DNA of 33,590 bases, taken from NCBI GenBank assembly GCA_949744165.1, contig CATJWG010000151.1, positions 1 through 33,590 on the forward strand. Reading direction: 5' to 3'. Below, one piece after another: positions 24,483 through 33,590 of the stretch. The stretch's first letter is position 1, and the number at the start of each line of letters is the position of its first letter. Origin of the DNA: an uncultured Eubacteriales bacterium (GTDB taxonomy: Bacteria > Bacillota > Clostridia > Oscillospirales > Oscillospiraceae). The position numbers and the translations under genes are program-made. The notes below the pieces were generated by a model that saw only the letters and a list, made by a program, of their open reading frames with translations, was not told the origin of the DNA and did not search any database.

Positions 24483-26322
24483 TGCCATCTGCGTATTTTT
24501 CTATTTCTTCCAAAAACAAGTCGCCGTATCGCTCAGCCTTTACCGCACCGATACCGGGAACCTCCAGAAGCTGGCTGCGCGTTCTGGGCACCCGCGCAGC
24601 CATGTCTGCGAGCGTGGCATTTGAAAATATTATGTAGGCCGGCACACCCTCCCTACGGGCCAGATTTGTACGAAGAGCACGTAAGGCCATCAGCAGGTCC
24701 GACTCCGGTTCGGAGCGCCAATGCGCCGCGGGCTGCGCACGGCGTCTGCGCTCCCTGCGGCTCTCCTGCTGAAGGTCCTGACGCACGCTCATGCTCACGC
24801 GCTCGCCGCGAAACAGCACCGCCCCCGCCCGCTCGGTCATTCGCAGCGTGGAATGCTCCTGCTCAACGAACAGGTAGCCGGCGTTTTCCAGGTACTCAAT
24901 GCAGCCGCGTATCTCGGCGGAACTGCGGTCACGCAGCAGGCCATAGGTCGAAACGCCCTCCAGTCCCAGCTCCTCTATTCTCCGGCTCCTGCTGCCGCGC
25001 AGAACGGATACTATCGCCGTCATACCCACGTAATAGCCTAATTTGTCGTGAACCCTGCGTATGCAGGAGAGTATCATCTGTGCGGTTACAGTTATGTCGC
25101 TTTCAACATAGGACTCACAGCAGTTGCCACAGTTACCGCAGCCCGCGCCGTGCTCCTGGCCGAAATAGTCCAGAATACAGCCGCGCAGGCAACCTCCGTG
25201 CTTGCAGTAGCCGACCATCATCTCCAGCCGGCGCAGATCCTGCTCTCTGCGCCCCCCTTCCTCCCCGTTGTTGGGCTCACGCTCGCCGTGGGTTATGAGA
25301 AACTGTGCTGTCGCCACGTCGCCGGGGGCGTACAGCAATATGGCCTCGGCCGGCTCCCCATCGCGTCCGGCGCGTCCTGCCTCCTGATAATATGACTCAA
25401 GGTCCTTGGGCATATTATAATGAATGACGAAGCTGACGTTCGACTTGTCTATGCCCATGCCGAAGGCGTTTGTTGCCACCATCACAGTTTTGCGGTCGAA
25501 GCGGAAATCCTCCTGATTTTGACGGCGCTCGGCCTCGCTGAGCCCTGCGTGGTAGCGTGTGGCCTCTACTCCCGCTCTTTGCAGGGAAAAGCATACGCGC
25601 TCGACGTTCGCTCGCGTTGCGCAGTAGACAATGCCGCTTTTTTCCCGCCGCTCTCTGAGGAGCGACAGCAGGGCCTCGGTCTTGTTCGCGGGACGTCGCA
25701 CATCGAAAAACAGATTTGGCCTGTCAAAGCCAGTTACAACCTCAACCGGTCCGCGCAGGCCCAGCTTTTCACGTATGTCCTGCCGCACCCGCGCAGTGGC
25801 CGTGGCCGTGAAGGCACACAGCGGCGGACGCTCCGGCAGGGACTCGACAAAGCCGGCAATGCGCAGGTAGCTCGGCCGAAAATCCTGGCCCCACTGAGAG
25901 ACGCAGTGCGCCTCGTCCACAGCGATGAGGGACAGCCGCCGCTCCGAGATAAGCCGCAGAAAGCTGTCGCTGTCCAGCCGCTCGGGGGCTATGTAGATAA
26001 GGCGGTAACGGCCGCAGCGGACTCCATCCCGTGCCTGGTCAAGCTGCTCGGGCGTGAGCGAGCTGTTGATAAATGTCGCGCTTATGCCGGCATTTTCCAG
26101 CGCACCGACCTGGTCGGCCATGAGCGATATGAGCGGGGAGATGACAAGCGCCGTTCCATCAAACATCAGGGCCGGAATCTGATAGCACAGCGACTTGCCT
26201 CCACCGGTAGGCATGATACCCAGAGCGTCACGCCCCGACAAAACCGCGTCAATAAGCTTTTCCTGTCCCTCTCGGAATGAGGTGTGTCCAAAATACTGCT
26301 TTAAGACTGAATACTTGTCCAT
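24478..26322 (-). CDS. recQ: ATP-dependent DNA helicase RecQ
   Basis: MPTGGGKSLCYQIPAL, AVDEAHCVSQWGQDFRPSY, QEAGRAGRDG, Zn-binding Cys cluster, HRDC domain. Confidence 0.96.
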   Translation of the reverse strand: MDKYSVLKQYFGHTSFREGQEKLIDAVLSGRDALGIMPTGGGKSLCYQIPALMFDGTALVISPLISLMADQVGALENAGISATFINSSLTPEQLDQARDGVRCGRYRLIYIAPERLDSDSFLRLISERRLSLIAVDEAHCVSQWGQDFRPSYLRIAGFVESLPERPPLCAFTATATARVRQDIREKLGLRGPVEVVTGFDRPNLFFDVRRPANKTEALLSLLRERREKSGIVYCATRANVERVCFSLQRAGVEATRYHAGLSEAERRQNQEDFRFDRKTVMVATNAFGMGIDKSNVSFVIHYNMPKDLESYYQEAGRAGRDGEPAEAILLYAPGDVATAQFLITHGEREPNNGEEGGRREQDLRRLEMMVGYCKHGGCLRGCILDYFGQEHGAGCGNCGNCCESYVESDITVTAQMILSCIRRVHDKLGYYVGMTAIVSVLRGSRSRRIEELGLEGVSTYGLLRDRSSAEIRGCIEYLENAGYLFVEQEHSTLRMTERAGAVLFRGERVSMSVRQDLQQESRRERRRRAQPAAHWRSEPESDLLMALRALRTNLARREGVPAYIIFSNATLADMAARVPRTRSQLLEVPGIGAVKAERYGDLFLEEIEKYADGK

Positions 26323-26328
26323 GGCTCT

Positions 26329-28017
26329 TCACAGCCGGTTTCGTTCAAGCCATCCCGAGACAGCCGAGCCTATTTCTCCGATGCAGCCGTTCTCATACGG
26401 CAGTCGCAGTCCCGCTGAGGCCACGAGCTGCTCAAAGGTCTTTGTCCCTCCGGCATCCACAAAGGTCAAATAGCGCCGCCATGCGTCGTCCCTGTCCGCC
26501 ATCGCCGCCATCCAGAACTGGAAAGCCACCGTCTGGGCCATGCAGTAGTCGATGTAATACAACGGATAGAGATAGATGTGCAGTTGCCTCTGCCAGCCCG
26601 CGCCGCGGCTGTAGAACGGCAGGCCGTCAAAGTCTGTCCATGGGCGGTATTTACGCTCAAGCTCCAGCCACAGTGCGTTTCTCTGCTCCGGCGTCATCTC
26701 CGGATTTTCATACACGCGGTGCTGGAATTCGTCCACCATGCAGCCGTATGGGATAAAGGTCAGCGCGTCCTCGCAGTGGCCAAGCTCGTACTTTTTTGTC
26801 ATGGGTCCAAAAAATTTTTCGTGCCAGGGAGCGGTCAAAAACTCCATGGACATTGAATGAACTTCGCAGGACTCCATCCCCGGATTCATAAGTCCGCTCA
26901 GATATCCCTGGCGAGCGGCGCGGTAAAAAGCAAAAGCGTGGCCGGCCTCGTGGGTGAGTACATCAACGTCGCCGCTCGTGCCGTTGAAGTTGGAGAAGAT
27001 AAACGGCGCCTGGTAAGCCGGCAGGTCGGTACAGTAGCCGCCCGGGGCCTTGCCGGGCCGGCTGAGCACGTCCATGAGCTGAGCGTCATACAGAAATCCG
27101 GCGAACTCGTTCGTCTCCGGGCTCAGCTCACGGTACATCTCACGACCCGCGGAGAGAATATCGCCGCTTGTGCCCTGAGGCACGGCGTTTCCGTCAGGAA
27201 AGCGGAGAGTGTCGTCGTAAAAACGCAGCTTATCCACGCCAAGACGCTTTTCCTGCGCACGCTTGACCTTTTCCACAAGCGGCACCATGTCGCGCGCTAT
27301 CTGCTCGCGGAATTGCGAGACCTGCTCCGGACCATAGCAGTTGCGGCCAAGGCGGTCGTAGCCGAGGGGAATGTAGCTGTCATGGCCCAGAGCGCGGCCC
27401 TGTGCGGTGCGGCACTTCACCAGCTTGTCGAAAAGCTCGTCAAGCTGCTGATTATACGTGTCGAACCATCGGCCCTCCGTCTCGTAGGCGGCTCGGCGCA
27501 CCGCGCGGTCCGCGCTCTGCTTGAAGGGACCCAGCTTCGGCAGCGGCAGGCTCTCGCCCTGCCAGTCCACCATCGCCGAGGCATAGAGCTTTTGATACTC
27601 GCTCTGCAGGCGGTTTTCCTCCTGCATCAGCTCCATTATATCCGGCGACATCGCGCGCACGCTTATCTCAAGGTTTTTAAACATCAGGCTGCCGAGCTCC
27701 CTTTCAAGCTCGGCGCGGTACGGCGAGGCGAGCAGCGCAAGGTCAATTCTGCGCCCGAGCTCCTGCACCTCGGGGCTTATCCCATCAATATAGTCGTTCT
27801 CCGCGTCGTAAAATGCGTCACGCGTGTCCACAGTGTGGCGGATATAGGCCAGCGAAAATGCGGTTGATATCTTCTTGCCGTACTCGTCGTATTCGCGGTA
27901 AGCGGTCAGCTGCTGCGCTGCGTCCTGCGCGTTTTCTATCCTGCGCAGAGTCTCCTCCGCAAAAGCGCGAATTTCCTCAAGCTGTGGTCTTTCATAGGGC
28001 ATATCCGAAAATTTCAT
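26329..28017 (-). CDS. M3 family oligoendopeptidase
   Basis: LTHEAGHAFAFY (HEXXH), GMESCEVHSMSMEFLT. ATG 28017 after GGAGGACCGC. Confidence 0.92.
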   Translation of the reverse strand: MKFSDMPYERPQLEEIRAFAEETLRRIENAQDAAQQLTAYREYDEYGKKISTAFSLAYIRHTVDTRDAFYDAENDYIDGISPEVQELGRRIDLALLASPYRAELERELGSLMFKNLEISVRAMSPDIMELMQEENRLQSEYQKLYASAMVDWQGESLPLPKLGPFKQSADRAVRRAAYETEGRWFDTYNQQLDELFDKLVKCRTAQGRALGHDSYIPLGYDRLGRNCYGPEQVSQFREQIARDMVPLVEKVKRAQEKRLGVDKLRFYDDTLRFPDGNAVPQGTSGDILSAGREMYRELSPETNEFAGFLYDAQLMDVLSRPGKAPGGYCTDLPAYQAPFIFSNFNGTSGDVDVLTHEAGHAFAFYRAARQGYLSGLMNPGMESCEVHSMSMEFLTAPWHEKFFGPMTKKYELGHCEDALTFIPYGCMVDEFQHRVYENPEMTPEQRNALWLELERKYRPWTDFDGLPFYSRGAGWQRQLHIYLYPLYYIDYCMAQTVAFQFWMAAMADRDDAWRRYLTFVDAGGTKTFEQLVASAGLRLPYENGCIGEIGSAVSGWLERNRL

Positions 28018-28193
28018 GCGGTCCTCCGGAAATTTTAATTTGTAACAGAAGTTAGTATAACACAAAGCGGAAAAAAATGCACATCGTATTTCACCCGCCG
28101 CGCATTTTACCTCCCGCCTGTTGACTTCCTCGGCGGTATATGGTAAACTATCGCATACTTTATTATATTTGCACTGGAGAGTGATCTTTCGCC

Positions 28194-29480
28194 ATGGACG
28201 ATGGCAATAGTATATTACCGGCGATTATTATTGTGTTTTTACTGACCTGCGCGGCGTATTTCGCCGTGTGTGAGACAGCGTTTGCCTCGGTCAGCCGCAT
28301 AAAGCTTAAAACCGCGCAGGAGCACGGAGACAAGCGCGCGGACCGTGCTGTTTTTGTCGCGGAAAATTTTGACAAGGCCATCACCACCATACTCATCTGC
28401 ACAAACATAGTCCATCTCGCCGCGGCGTCATATGTCACGGTGCTTGTCACGCGGCGCTGGGGCGTCGGCGCGGTAAGCGTCAGCACGATTGTGACGACCA
28501 TTGCGGTGTTCTTCATCGGAGAGATGCTCCCCAAAAGCATAGGAAAAAAGTACAGCGAGACGCTTGCGCTGGGCACTGCGGGATTGCTGTGCTTTTTCAT
28601 GCGTGTTTTTACTCCTGTCTCCGCTGTCCTCACAGCCATAGGAAACTCCGCAGCAAGACTGACAACAGGTGATAACGAGGTTACTGTCACGGAGGATGAG
28701 CTGTGCGATATCATCGAGAACATGACCGACGGCGGTGAGCTGGACTCCAGCCGGGGCGAGCTGGTCCGCTCTGCGATGAGCTTCGGCGATGTTACTGTGG
28801 AAAATATACTCACCGCACGAGTTGACCTGGCTGCAATAGACGTCGGAGACGCTCCGGAGGAGATTATTACTCTGATAAAGCAACAGCGCCACAGCCGTAT
28901 CCCCGTCTACGAGGACAGTATTGACAACATCATAGGTATTTTGCAGATAAGAAAGTACATCAAGGCCTATTTAGCCGATGGCGAGCGTGTAAACCTGCGC
29001 GCCCTGCTGGACAAGGCGTACTTTATCCATAGCAGCACACATATTGACGAGTTGCTGCGTTATATGAGCAGCAGCAAGATAAATATGGCAATAGTCACCG
29101 ACAGCTACGGCGGCACGCTTGGCGTAGTGACGGTGGAGGATATTTTAGAGGAGCTCGTCGGCGAGATATGGGACGAGGACGACGAGGTCGTGGAAAAGAG
29201 CGTCAAAAACGGTGATGGAAGCTTTTCCTTCGACGCGTCCGTGAGCGTTGATGACGCCTTTGAGTTCATGGGCTACTCGGACCCCGACGAGTTTGACTTT
29301 GAGCATAAGTTTCTGGGCGAATGGGCCTATGAGCAGTTTGACTTTATCCCCGCAGAGGGGGAGAGCTTTGAGTATAACGGCCTGCACGTGACGGTTACGC
29401 AGGTAAACAGCCGCAGAATCATAAAGCTGCGCATAGACAGTCCTCCGGAAGCTGAGACGGAAGGGGGAGAGGAGAAATGA
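28194..29480 (+). CDS. CNNM (DUF21)/CBS-pair/CorC_HlyC domain protein 1
   Basis: CNNM TM domain, CBS pair (MTxxR-like TARVDLAAIDVGD, SRIPVYEDSIDNIIGIL), LEELVGEIWDEDDE. Confidence 0.92.
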   Translation: MDDGNSILPAIIIVFLLTCAAYFAVCETAFASVSRIKLKTAQEHGDKRADRAVFVAENFDKAITTILICTNIVHLAAASYVTVLVTRRWGVGAVSVSTIVTTIAVFFIGEMLPKSIGKKYSETLALGTAGLLCFFMRVFTPVSAVLTAIGNSAARLTTGDNEVTVTEDELCDIIENMTDGGELDSSRGELVRSAMSFGDVTVENILTARVDLAAIDVGDAPEEIITLIKQQRHSRIPVYEDSIDNIIGILQIRKYIKAYLADGERVNLRALLDKAYFIHSSTHIDELLRYMSSSKINMAIVTDSYGGTLGVVTVEDILEELVGEIWDEDDEVVEKSVKNGDGSFSFDASVSVDDAFEFMGYSDPDEFDFEHKFLGEWAYEQFDFIPAEGESFEYNGLHVTVTQVNSRRIIKLRIDSPPEAETEGGEEK

Positions 29481-30733
29481 GCTTTTACATTCCCGCGGCC
29501 ATAGCCTGCGTGCTGCTGTCGGCTTTCTTCTCCGCGTCGGAGATGAGCCTGTCCTCGGCCAACCGCCTGCGTCTTGAAAACATGCGCGACACCGGCTCCA
29601 AGCCCGCCGGGCTTGCTGTCGAACTCATCGAGAGCTTTGACAATACGCTCTCCACCATACTAATAGGCAACAACTTCGTAAACATTGCGCTCTCATCGCT
29701 TGCCTCTCTCATTGCGATAACAGCCTTTGGAGAGGAGTACACTTGGCTGGCCACCGTCATTGTGACGGTAACGGTTATTATCTTCGGCGAGACGATGCCG
29801 AAGATTGTAGCGAAAAAGAACGCAACTCGCATGTCCTCGGCGCTGGCCCCGTTCGTGCGGGCGCTGTCCGTGCTGCTGTTCCCCCTTGTGTGGGTGGTGG
29901 TGAAGCTTGTTCACCTGATAACCGCTCCGCTTAAGGGCGAGAGCAAAGGGGGCGAGGACGCCGCAGTTGAGGAGCTCCAGTCCATAATCGAGACGGCCGA
30001 GGACGAGGACGTTATAGATGAGGAGCGCAGTGAACTTTTACAGGCCGCGCTGGACTTCAACGAGGTCTCCGCGTCTGAGGTGATGACCGCACGCGTGGAT
30101 ATGCTCGCCATCGACATTGACGACGACTGGGACGAGATTGTACGCACCATCGAGGGCTCGACCTTTTCGCGCATCCCCGTTTATGAGGACAGCGTGGACA
30201 ACATCATAGGCATACTCTACCTCAATCACTTTTTCAAAGCCATGCTCGACGGCAGCAGCATGGACCTGCGCCGCCAGCTCATGAAGCCCTGCTTTATCTA
30301 CAAAACCGTAAAGCTTCCTTCGGTGCTTGAGGAGCTGCGCCGGGCAAAAATGCATCTTGCGGTGGTCACGGACGAGTACGGCGGCACGCTGGGGCTTATA
30401 AGCATGGAGGACGTTCTTGAGCAGCTCGTCGGCGAGATATGGGACGAGACGGACGTGATAGAGGACGAAGTCGTCCAGCGAGACAGCGGCGAGCTTGAGC
30501 TCGACGGCGACATGGTAATGGGCGACTTTCTCGAGCTCGTCGGCCGTGACGAGGACAGCTTTGAAACCGACAGCGCCACCGTCGGCGGCTGGACACTGGA
30601 AATCTTCGGCTCCTTCCCCGTCGATGGCGACAGCTTCATCTTTGAAAATCTTGAGGTCACAGTCCTCAAAATGGACGGCCTGCGTGTCGAAAAGGTACTG
30701 GTGAGGGTTTTGCCGGAGGATGATACGAAATAA
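29477..30733 (+). CDS. CNNM (DUF21)/CBS-pair/CorC_HlyC domain protein 2
   Basis: LLSAFFSASEMSLSSANRLRLE, MTARVDMLAIDIDDDWDEIV, SRIPVYEDSVDNIIGIL; ATGA overlap with the preceding gene. Confidence 0.94.
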   Translation: MSFYIPAAIACVLLSAFFSASEMSLSSANRLRLENMRDTGSKPAGLAVELIESFDNTLSTILIGNNFVNIALSSLASLIAITAFGEEYTWLATVIVTVTVIIFGETMPKIVAKKNATRMSSALAPFVRALSVLLFPLVWVVVKLVHLITAPLKGESKGGEDAAVEELQSIIETAEDEDVIDEERSELLQAALDFNEVSASEVMTARVDMLAIDIDDDWDEIVRTIEGSTFSRIPVYEDSVDNIIGILYLNHFFKAMLDGSSMDLRRQLMKPCFIYKTVKLPSVLEELRRAKMHLAVVTDEYGGTLGLISMEDVLEQLVGEIWDETDVIEDEVVQRDSGELELDGDMVMGDFLELVGRDEDSFETDSATVGGWTLEIFGSFPVDGDSFIFENLEVTVLKMDGLRVEKVLVRVLPEDDTK

Positions 30734-30815
30734 GACATCACATATTTCGCTGCGTGTACGCTGCGAATAAAATAAAATTGTTTTTTGTCAGGACATGCAC
30801 CTGGCAAAAAATACT

Positions 30816-30938
30816 CTGCGCGGAGCAACCATCGAACCATCCGAAGGGCGGTGAGGCGCAGTGTGCGGCAAGGTTTTCCCGAAAAAGATGCTCCGCCTCT
30901 TTTTCGAAGCTCTAAAGCGGCCCTTAAAAGGGCCGCTT
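30816..30938 (+). ncRNA. Candidate cis-regulatory RNA upstream of addB
   Basis: CTGCGC(30816-30821)/GCGCAG(30856-30861) stem; hairpin CGAAAAAGA/TCTTTTTCG (30880-30906), whose loop TGCTCCGC complements GCGGAGCA at 30820-30827; terminator-like hairpin 30915-30938. Confidence 0.4.
30915..30938 (+). terminator. Terminator-like hairpin 25 nt before the addB ATG
   Basis: AAGCGGCCC-TTAAAA-GGGCCGCTT. Confidence 0.6.
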
Positions 30939-30962
30939 ATTTGAAATTGTGGGTGAAGAAAT

Positions 30963-33590
30963 ATGCTAAAGCTTATCTTAGGCCGCGCTAAAAGCGGCAA
31001 GACGGCGGGGATAATGGACGAAATTGCCTCTCTTACCGCCGCGGAACAGGGGGGAATTGTGCTGCTGGTACCCGAGCAGTACAGCCATGAGGCGGAGACG
31101 GAGCTTTTGCGTCGCTGCGGCGACAGCCTTAGCCTGTACGCGGAGGTGTTCAGCTTCACGCGGCTGTGCTCGCGCGTCGAGGACGAGCTTGGCCGTCCTG
31201 AGGGCACGCTGCTGGACAAGGGCGGACGGCTGCTGTGCATGGCGCTGGCCGTGGACGCGGTCGGCTCGCGCCTGAAAATTTACGGCTCGGCTCGGCGTCA
31301 GCCTCCTCTACAGAGCCGACTGCTCAGAGCGATTGACGGGCTCAAGGCCGCCTGCATAACGCCGGAGCAGCTCGGCGCTTTCGCCGCGGCCTGTTCCCCC
31401 ACGCTTGCGGAAAAGCTCGGCGAGCTGACGCTTATCTATGAGGCCTACGAGGCCGTGCTTGCCCAGGGACGGCTCGACCCCACCGACCGGCTGACCCGTC
31501 TTGCCGGCAGCATAGGCCACTCGGCCTTTGCCCGTGGGCGCTTTTATTTGGACGGCTTCACTGACTTCACTTATCAGGAGCGCGAAATTATTCGCTCGCT
31601 CCTGCTCGCGGGCACAGATGTGACCGTGTGTCTTACCTGCGAGGGTTTTGAGGAGGGGCACGAGATTTTCCAGTCCAGCCGACGTGCCGCCCTGGCTCTA
31701 AAGCGCATGGCAGAGGACCTGTCTGTACCCTGTGAGGCCGTGACAGCCGTCGGCGGCGGAGTCGGCGCGATGGCTTTTCTCGAGCGTGAGCTTTTCAATT
31801 TCGCTCCTGCGAGCTTTGACGGCGGCGGCGCCGTTTGCCTGCGTCGCGCCGGAAGCATAAGTCAGGAATGTGAGGCCGCGGCCGCACGCTGCATTGATCT
31901 GGCGCGCGAGACAGGCTGCCGCTGGCGCGATATCGCCGTGGCCGTGCGCTCGTATGACAGCTACCGCGCCTCGCTGGAGAGCGCCTTCGCTCGCTGCGGC
32001 GTGCCGCTGTACTCGGCGTCCAAGAGCCCCGTAACACAAAAGCCGCTCTATACCCTTATCTCCTCTGCCTATGAGACCGTAACCGGCGGCTGGTCCTATG
32101 AGGACGTTTTTACCTATCTTAAAACCGGCTTGGCCGGACTGACGCGCGCCGAGTGCGACGAGCTGGAAAACTACGCTTTCACCTGGTCGGTAAAGGGTAC
32201 GGCCTGGACGCGTCCCGGCGATTGGAAAATGCACCCTGACGGCTACGGCGGGAAATACGACGAGCAAGTACTTGAAAAGCTCGGGAGAATAAACGCCCTG
32301 CGCCGCCGCGCCGCCGCGCCGCTGGCAAATTTTGAGCAGGCCGTCCGTCAGGCCAGCACCGCGCTGGAGCAGGCCGCGGCTCTTGCCGCGCTTTTTGACG
32401 AGCTGTCCCTGCCCGAAACGCTTGAGCGCAGGGCGCAGGAGCTGCGCGCCATGGGGCTCGAGCGTCAGGCTGCGGAGTATGTCCAGCTCTGGGAGATAGC
32501 CGTCTCGGCGCTGGAGCAGTGCGCAGGCATAGCCGCGCAGGCACAGACGGACGCTGAGAGCTTCGGCCGGCTCTACTGCCTGACCCTGTCGCAGTATGAG
32601 GTCGGTACAATCCCCATGTCGCTCGACGGCGTTTCTGCCGGAGACATGGACAGAATGCGCCGCAGGAACATAAAGCACCTGATAGTCCTCGGCTGCGACG
32701 GCACGCGCGTGCCGCTGATAAACCCCAACGACGGCATATTCAGCGAGGACGACCTCGGCGCTATGCTTGCCGGCGGCATAGACATCGGCAACAGCGCCGC
32801 GGACCGCCTTGAGCACGAGTTCGCGCTTATCTATAACTGCCTGACTCTGCCGTCGGAGACGCTGTATATGAGCTTCTGTGCCGGAGACGGGGAGGAGCCG
32901 GCCGCGCCGGCCTTCGTTATGAGCCGCGCCGCGAAAATTTTCAGCGTTCCGATAAGCACTCTCGACGCCGACGACTACCGCGCCGCAGCACCGGAGACGG
33001 CTCTGGAACTGGCCGCGCTGTCGCAGTCCGGACTCGGCGGCGAGCTGGGCGCGGCCTGCGCGCGCTATTTTGAGGAAAAGGGCCAGTACGCGCGGCTCGA
33101 ACGGGTGCGCGCCGCGGCGAACCTTGGGCGCGGACATCTATCCCCTGCCGCTGTGCGCGCGCTGTACGGCGAAACACCGCGGCTGTCCGCATCGAGGATA
33201 GACAAGCTCTCATCATGCAGCTTCGCATATTTCCTGCAATACGGGCTCAGGGCAAAACCCCGCTTAGCCGCGTCCTTCTCCCCGCCTGAGCTGGGCACCT
33301 TCATGCACTATATTCTGGAGCGCGTGTCGGGCGATATAAACGCCGCCGGCGGCTTCGGTGCGGTAAGCGACGCACAGGTGGACGAGCTGTGCGGGAAATA
33401 TGTCGCGCAGTACGTCCACGACACGCTCAATGATTTTTCGGACCGAAGCGCGCGTTTTGTCTACCTGTTCCGCCGGCTGACAAAAACGGTGCGCCGCGTG
33501 GTCGCGGACATGGTGCGCGAGCTGCGCTCATCGGACTTCCGGCCCTTGGACTTCGAGCTGAACTTCGGAAAGGACTTCCCTCCCCTGCAT
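30963..33590 (+). CDS. addB: ATP-dependent helicase/nuclease subunit B (AddB), truncated by the window end; not in the ORF track
   Basis: Hand translation MLKLILGRAKSGKTAGIMDEIASLTAAEQGGIVLLVPEQYSHEAETELLRRCGD...VFSFTRLCSRV...FYLDGFTDFTYQEREI; open to the edge (876 codons). Confidence 0.93.
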   Translation, partial: MLKLILGRAKSGKTAGIMDEIASLTAAEQGGIVLLVPEQYSHEAETELLRRCGDSLSLYAEVFSFTRLCSRVEDELGRPEGTLLDKGGRLLCMALAVDAVGSRLKIYGSARRQPPLQSRLLRAIDGLKAACITPEQLGAFAAACSPTLAEKLGELTLIYEAYEAVLAQGRLDPTDRLTRLAGSIGHSAFARGRFYLDGFTDFTYQEREIIRSLLLAGTDVTVCLTCEGFEEGHEIFQSSRRAALALKRMAEDLSVPCEAVTAVGGGVGAMAFLERELFNFAPASFDGGGAVCLRRAGSISQECEAAAARCIDLARETGCRWRDIAVAVRSYDSYRASLESAFARCGVPLYSASKSPVTQKPLYTLISSAYETVTGGWSYEDVFTYLKTGLAGLTRAECDELENYAFTWSVKGTAWTRPGDWKMHPDGYGGKYDEQVLEKLGRINALRRRAAAPLANFEQAVRQASTALEQAAALAALFDELSLPETLERRAQELRAMGLERQAAEYVQLWEIAVSALEQCAGIAAQAQTDAESFGRLYCLTLSQYEVGTIPMSLDGVSAGDMDRMRRRNIKHLIVLGCDGTRVPLINPNDGIFSEDDLGAMLAGGIDIGNSAADRLEHEFALIYNCLTLPSETLYMSFCAGDGEEPAAPAFVMSRAAKIFSVPISTLDADDYRAAAPETALELAALSQSGLGGELGAACARYFEEKGQYARLERVRAAANLGRGHLSPAAVRALYGETPRLSASRIDKLSSCSFAYFLQYGLRAKPRLAASFSPPELGTFMHYILERVSGDINAAGGFGAVSDAQVDELCGKYVAQYVHDTLNDFSDRSARFVYLFRRLTKTVRRVVADMVRELRSSDFRPLDFELNFGKDFPPLH

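Noticed and set aside
25420-26280. 286-aa plus-strand ORF antisense to recQ
   Set aside because: Shadow ORF; no domain features, recQ is unambiguous.
26857-27867. 336-aa plus-strand ORF antisense to the M3 peptidase
   Set aside because: Shadow ORF; the M3 peptidase HEXXH motif is on the minus strand.
30816-30880. Cyclic-di-GMP-I (GEMM) riboswitch
   Set aside because: Some resemblance (GCAACCATCGAACC) but the characteristic GCAAA...GACGCAAAGCC core is absent.
31698-33137. 479-aa minus-strand ORF at the right end
   Set aside because: Shadow of the truncated addB gene, which the ORF list missed because it has no stop inside the window.

Overview
Chromosomal window from a GC-rich, spore-forming Firmicute, probably Oscillospiraceae-like (inferred from SpoIIID, protein flavour and codon usage). 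Most of it is housekeeping or accessory metabolism: a nonsense-interrupted XRE regulator next to a MATE efflux gene; spoIIID; a secreted 5'-nucleotidase; a NatAB-like ABC exporter operon; a UbiD / LpdD-like / UbiX decarboxylase set; a Feo iron-uptake locus (two FeoA, FeoB, and a small Cys-rich protein absent from the ORF track) with a DtxR-family regulator; a TRAP transporter in the unusual order M-P-Q with DUF169 and CoA-transferase genes upstream; a hotdog thioesterase; a lipoprotein; a PadR-DUF1700-DUF4097 module; recQ; an M3 peptidase; tandem CNNM/CBS proteins; and a 3'-truncated addB that is also absent from the ORF track. There are no rRNA or tRNA genes, CRISPR arrays or transposases that I can support. 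The most interesting signals are non-coding: (i) an ORF-free locus at about 8.04-8.34 kb with promoter-terminator pairs on both strands; (ii) a predicted four-way-junction RNA just upstream of dctM; (iii) a leader upstream of addB with competing pairings, a possible loop pseudoknot and a terminator 25 nt before the ATG; (iv) a ~218-nt structured leader behind a perfect consensus promoter upstream of the MATE gene; (v) three TTAACAA heptamers at exact 11-bp spacing over the predicted start site of the DUF169/TRAP promoter. All structures were folded by eye and need computational and experimental checking.
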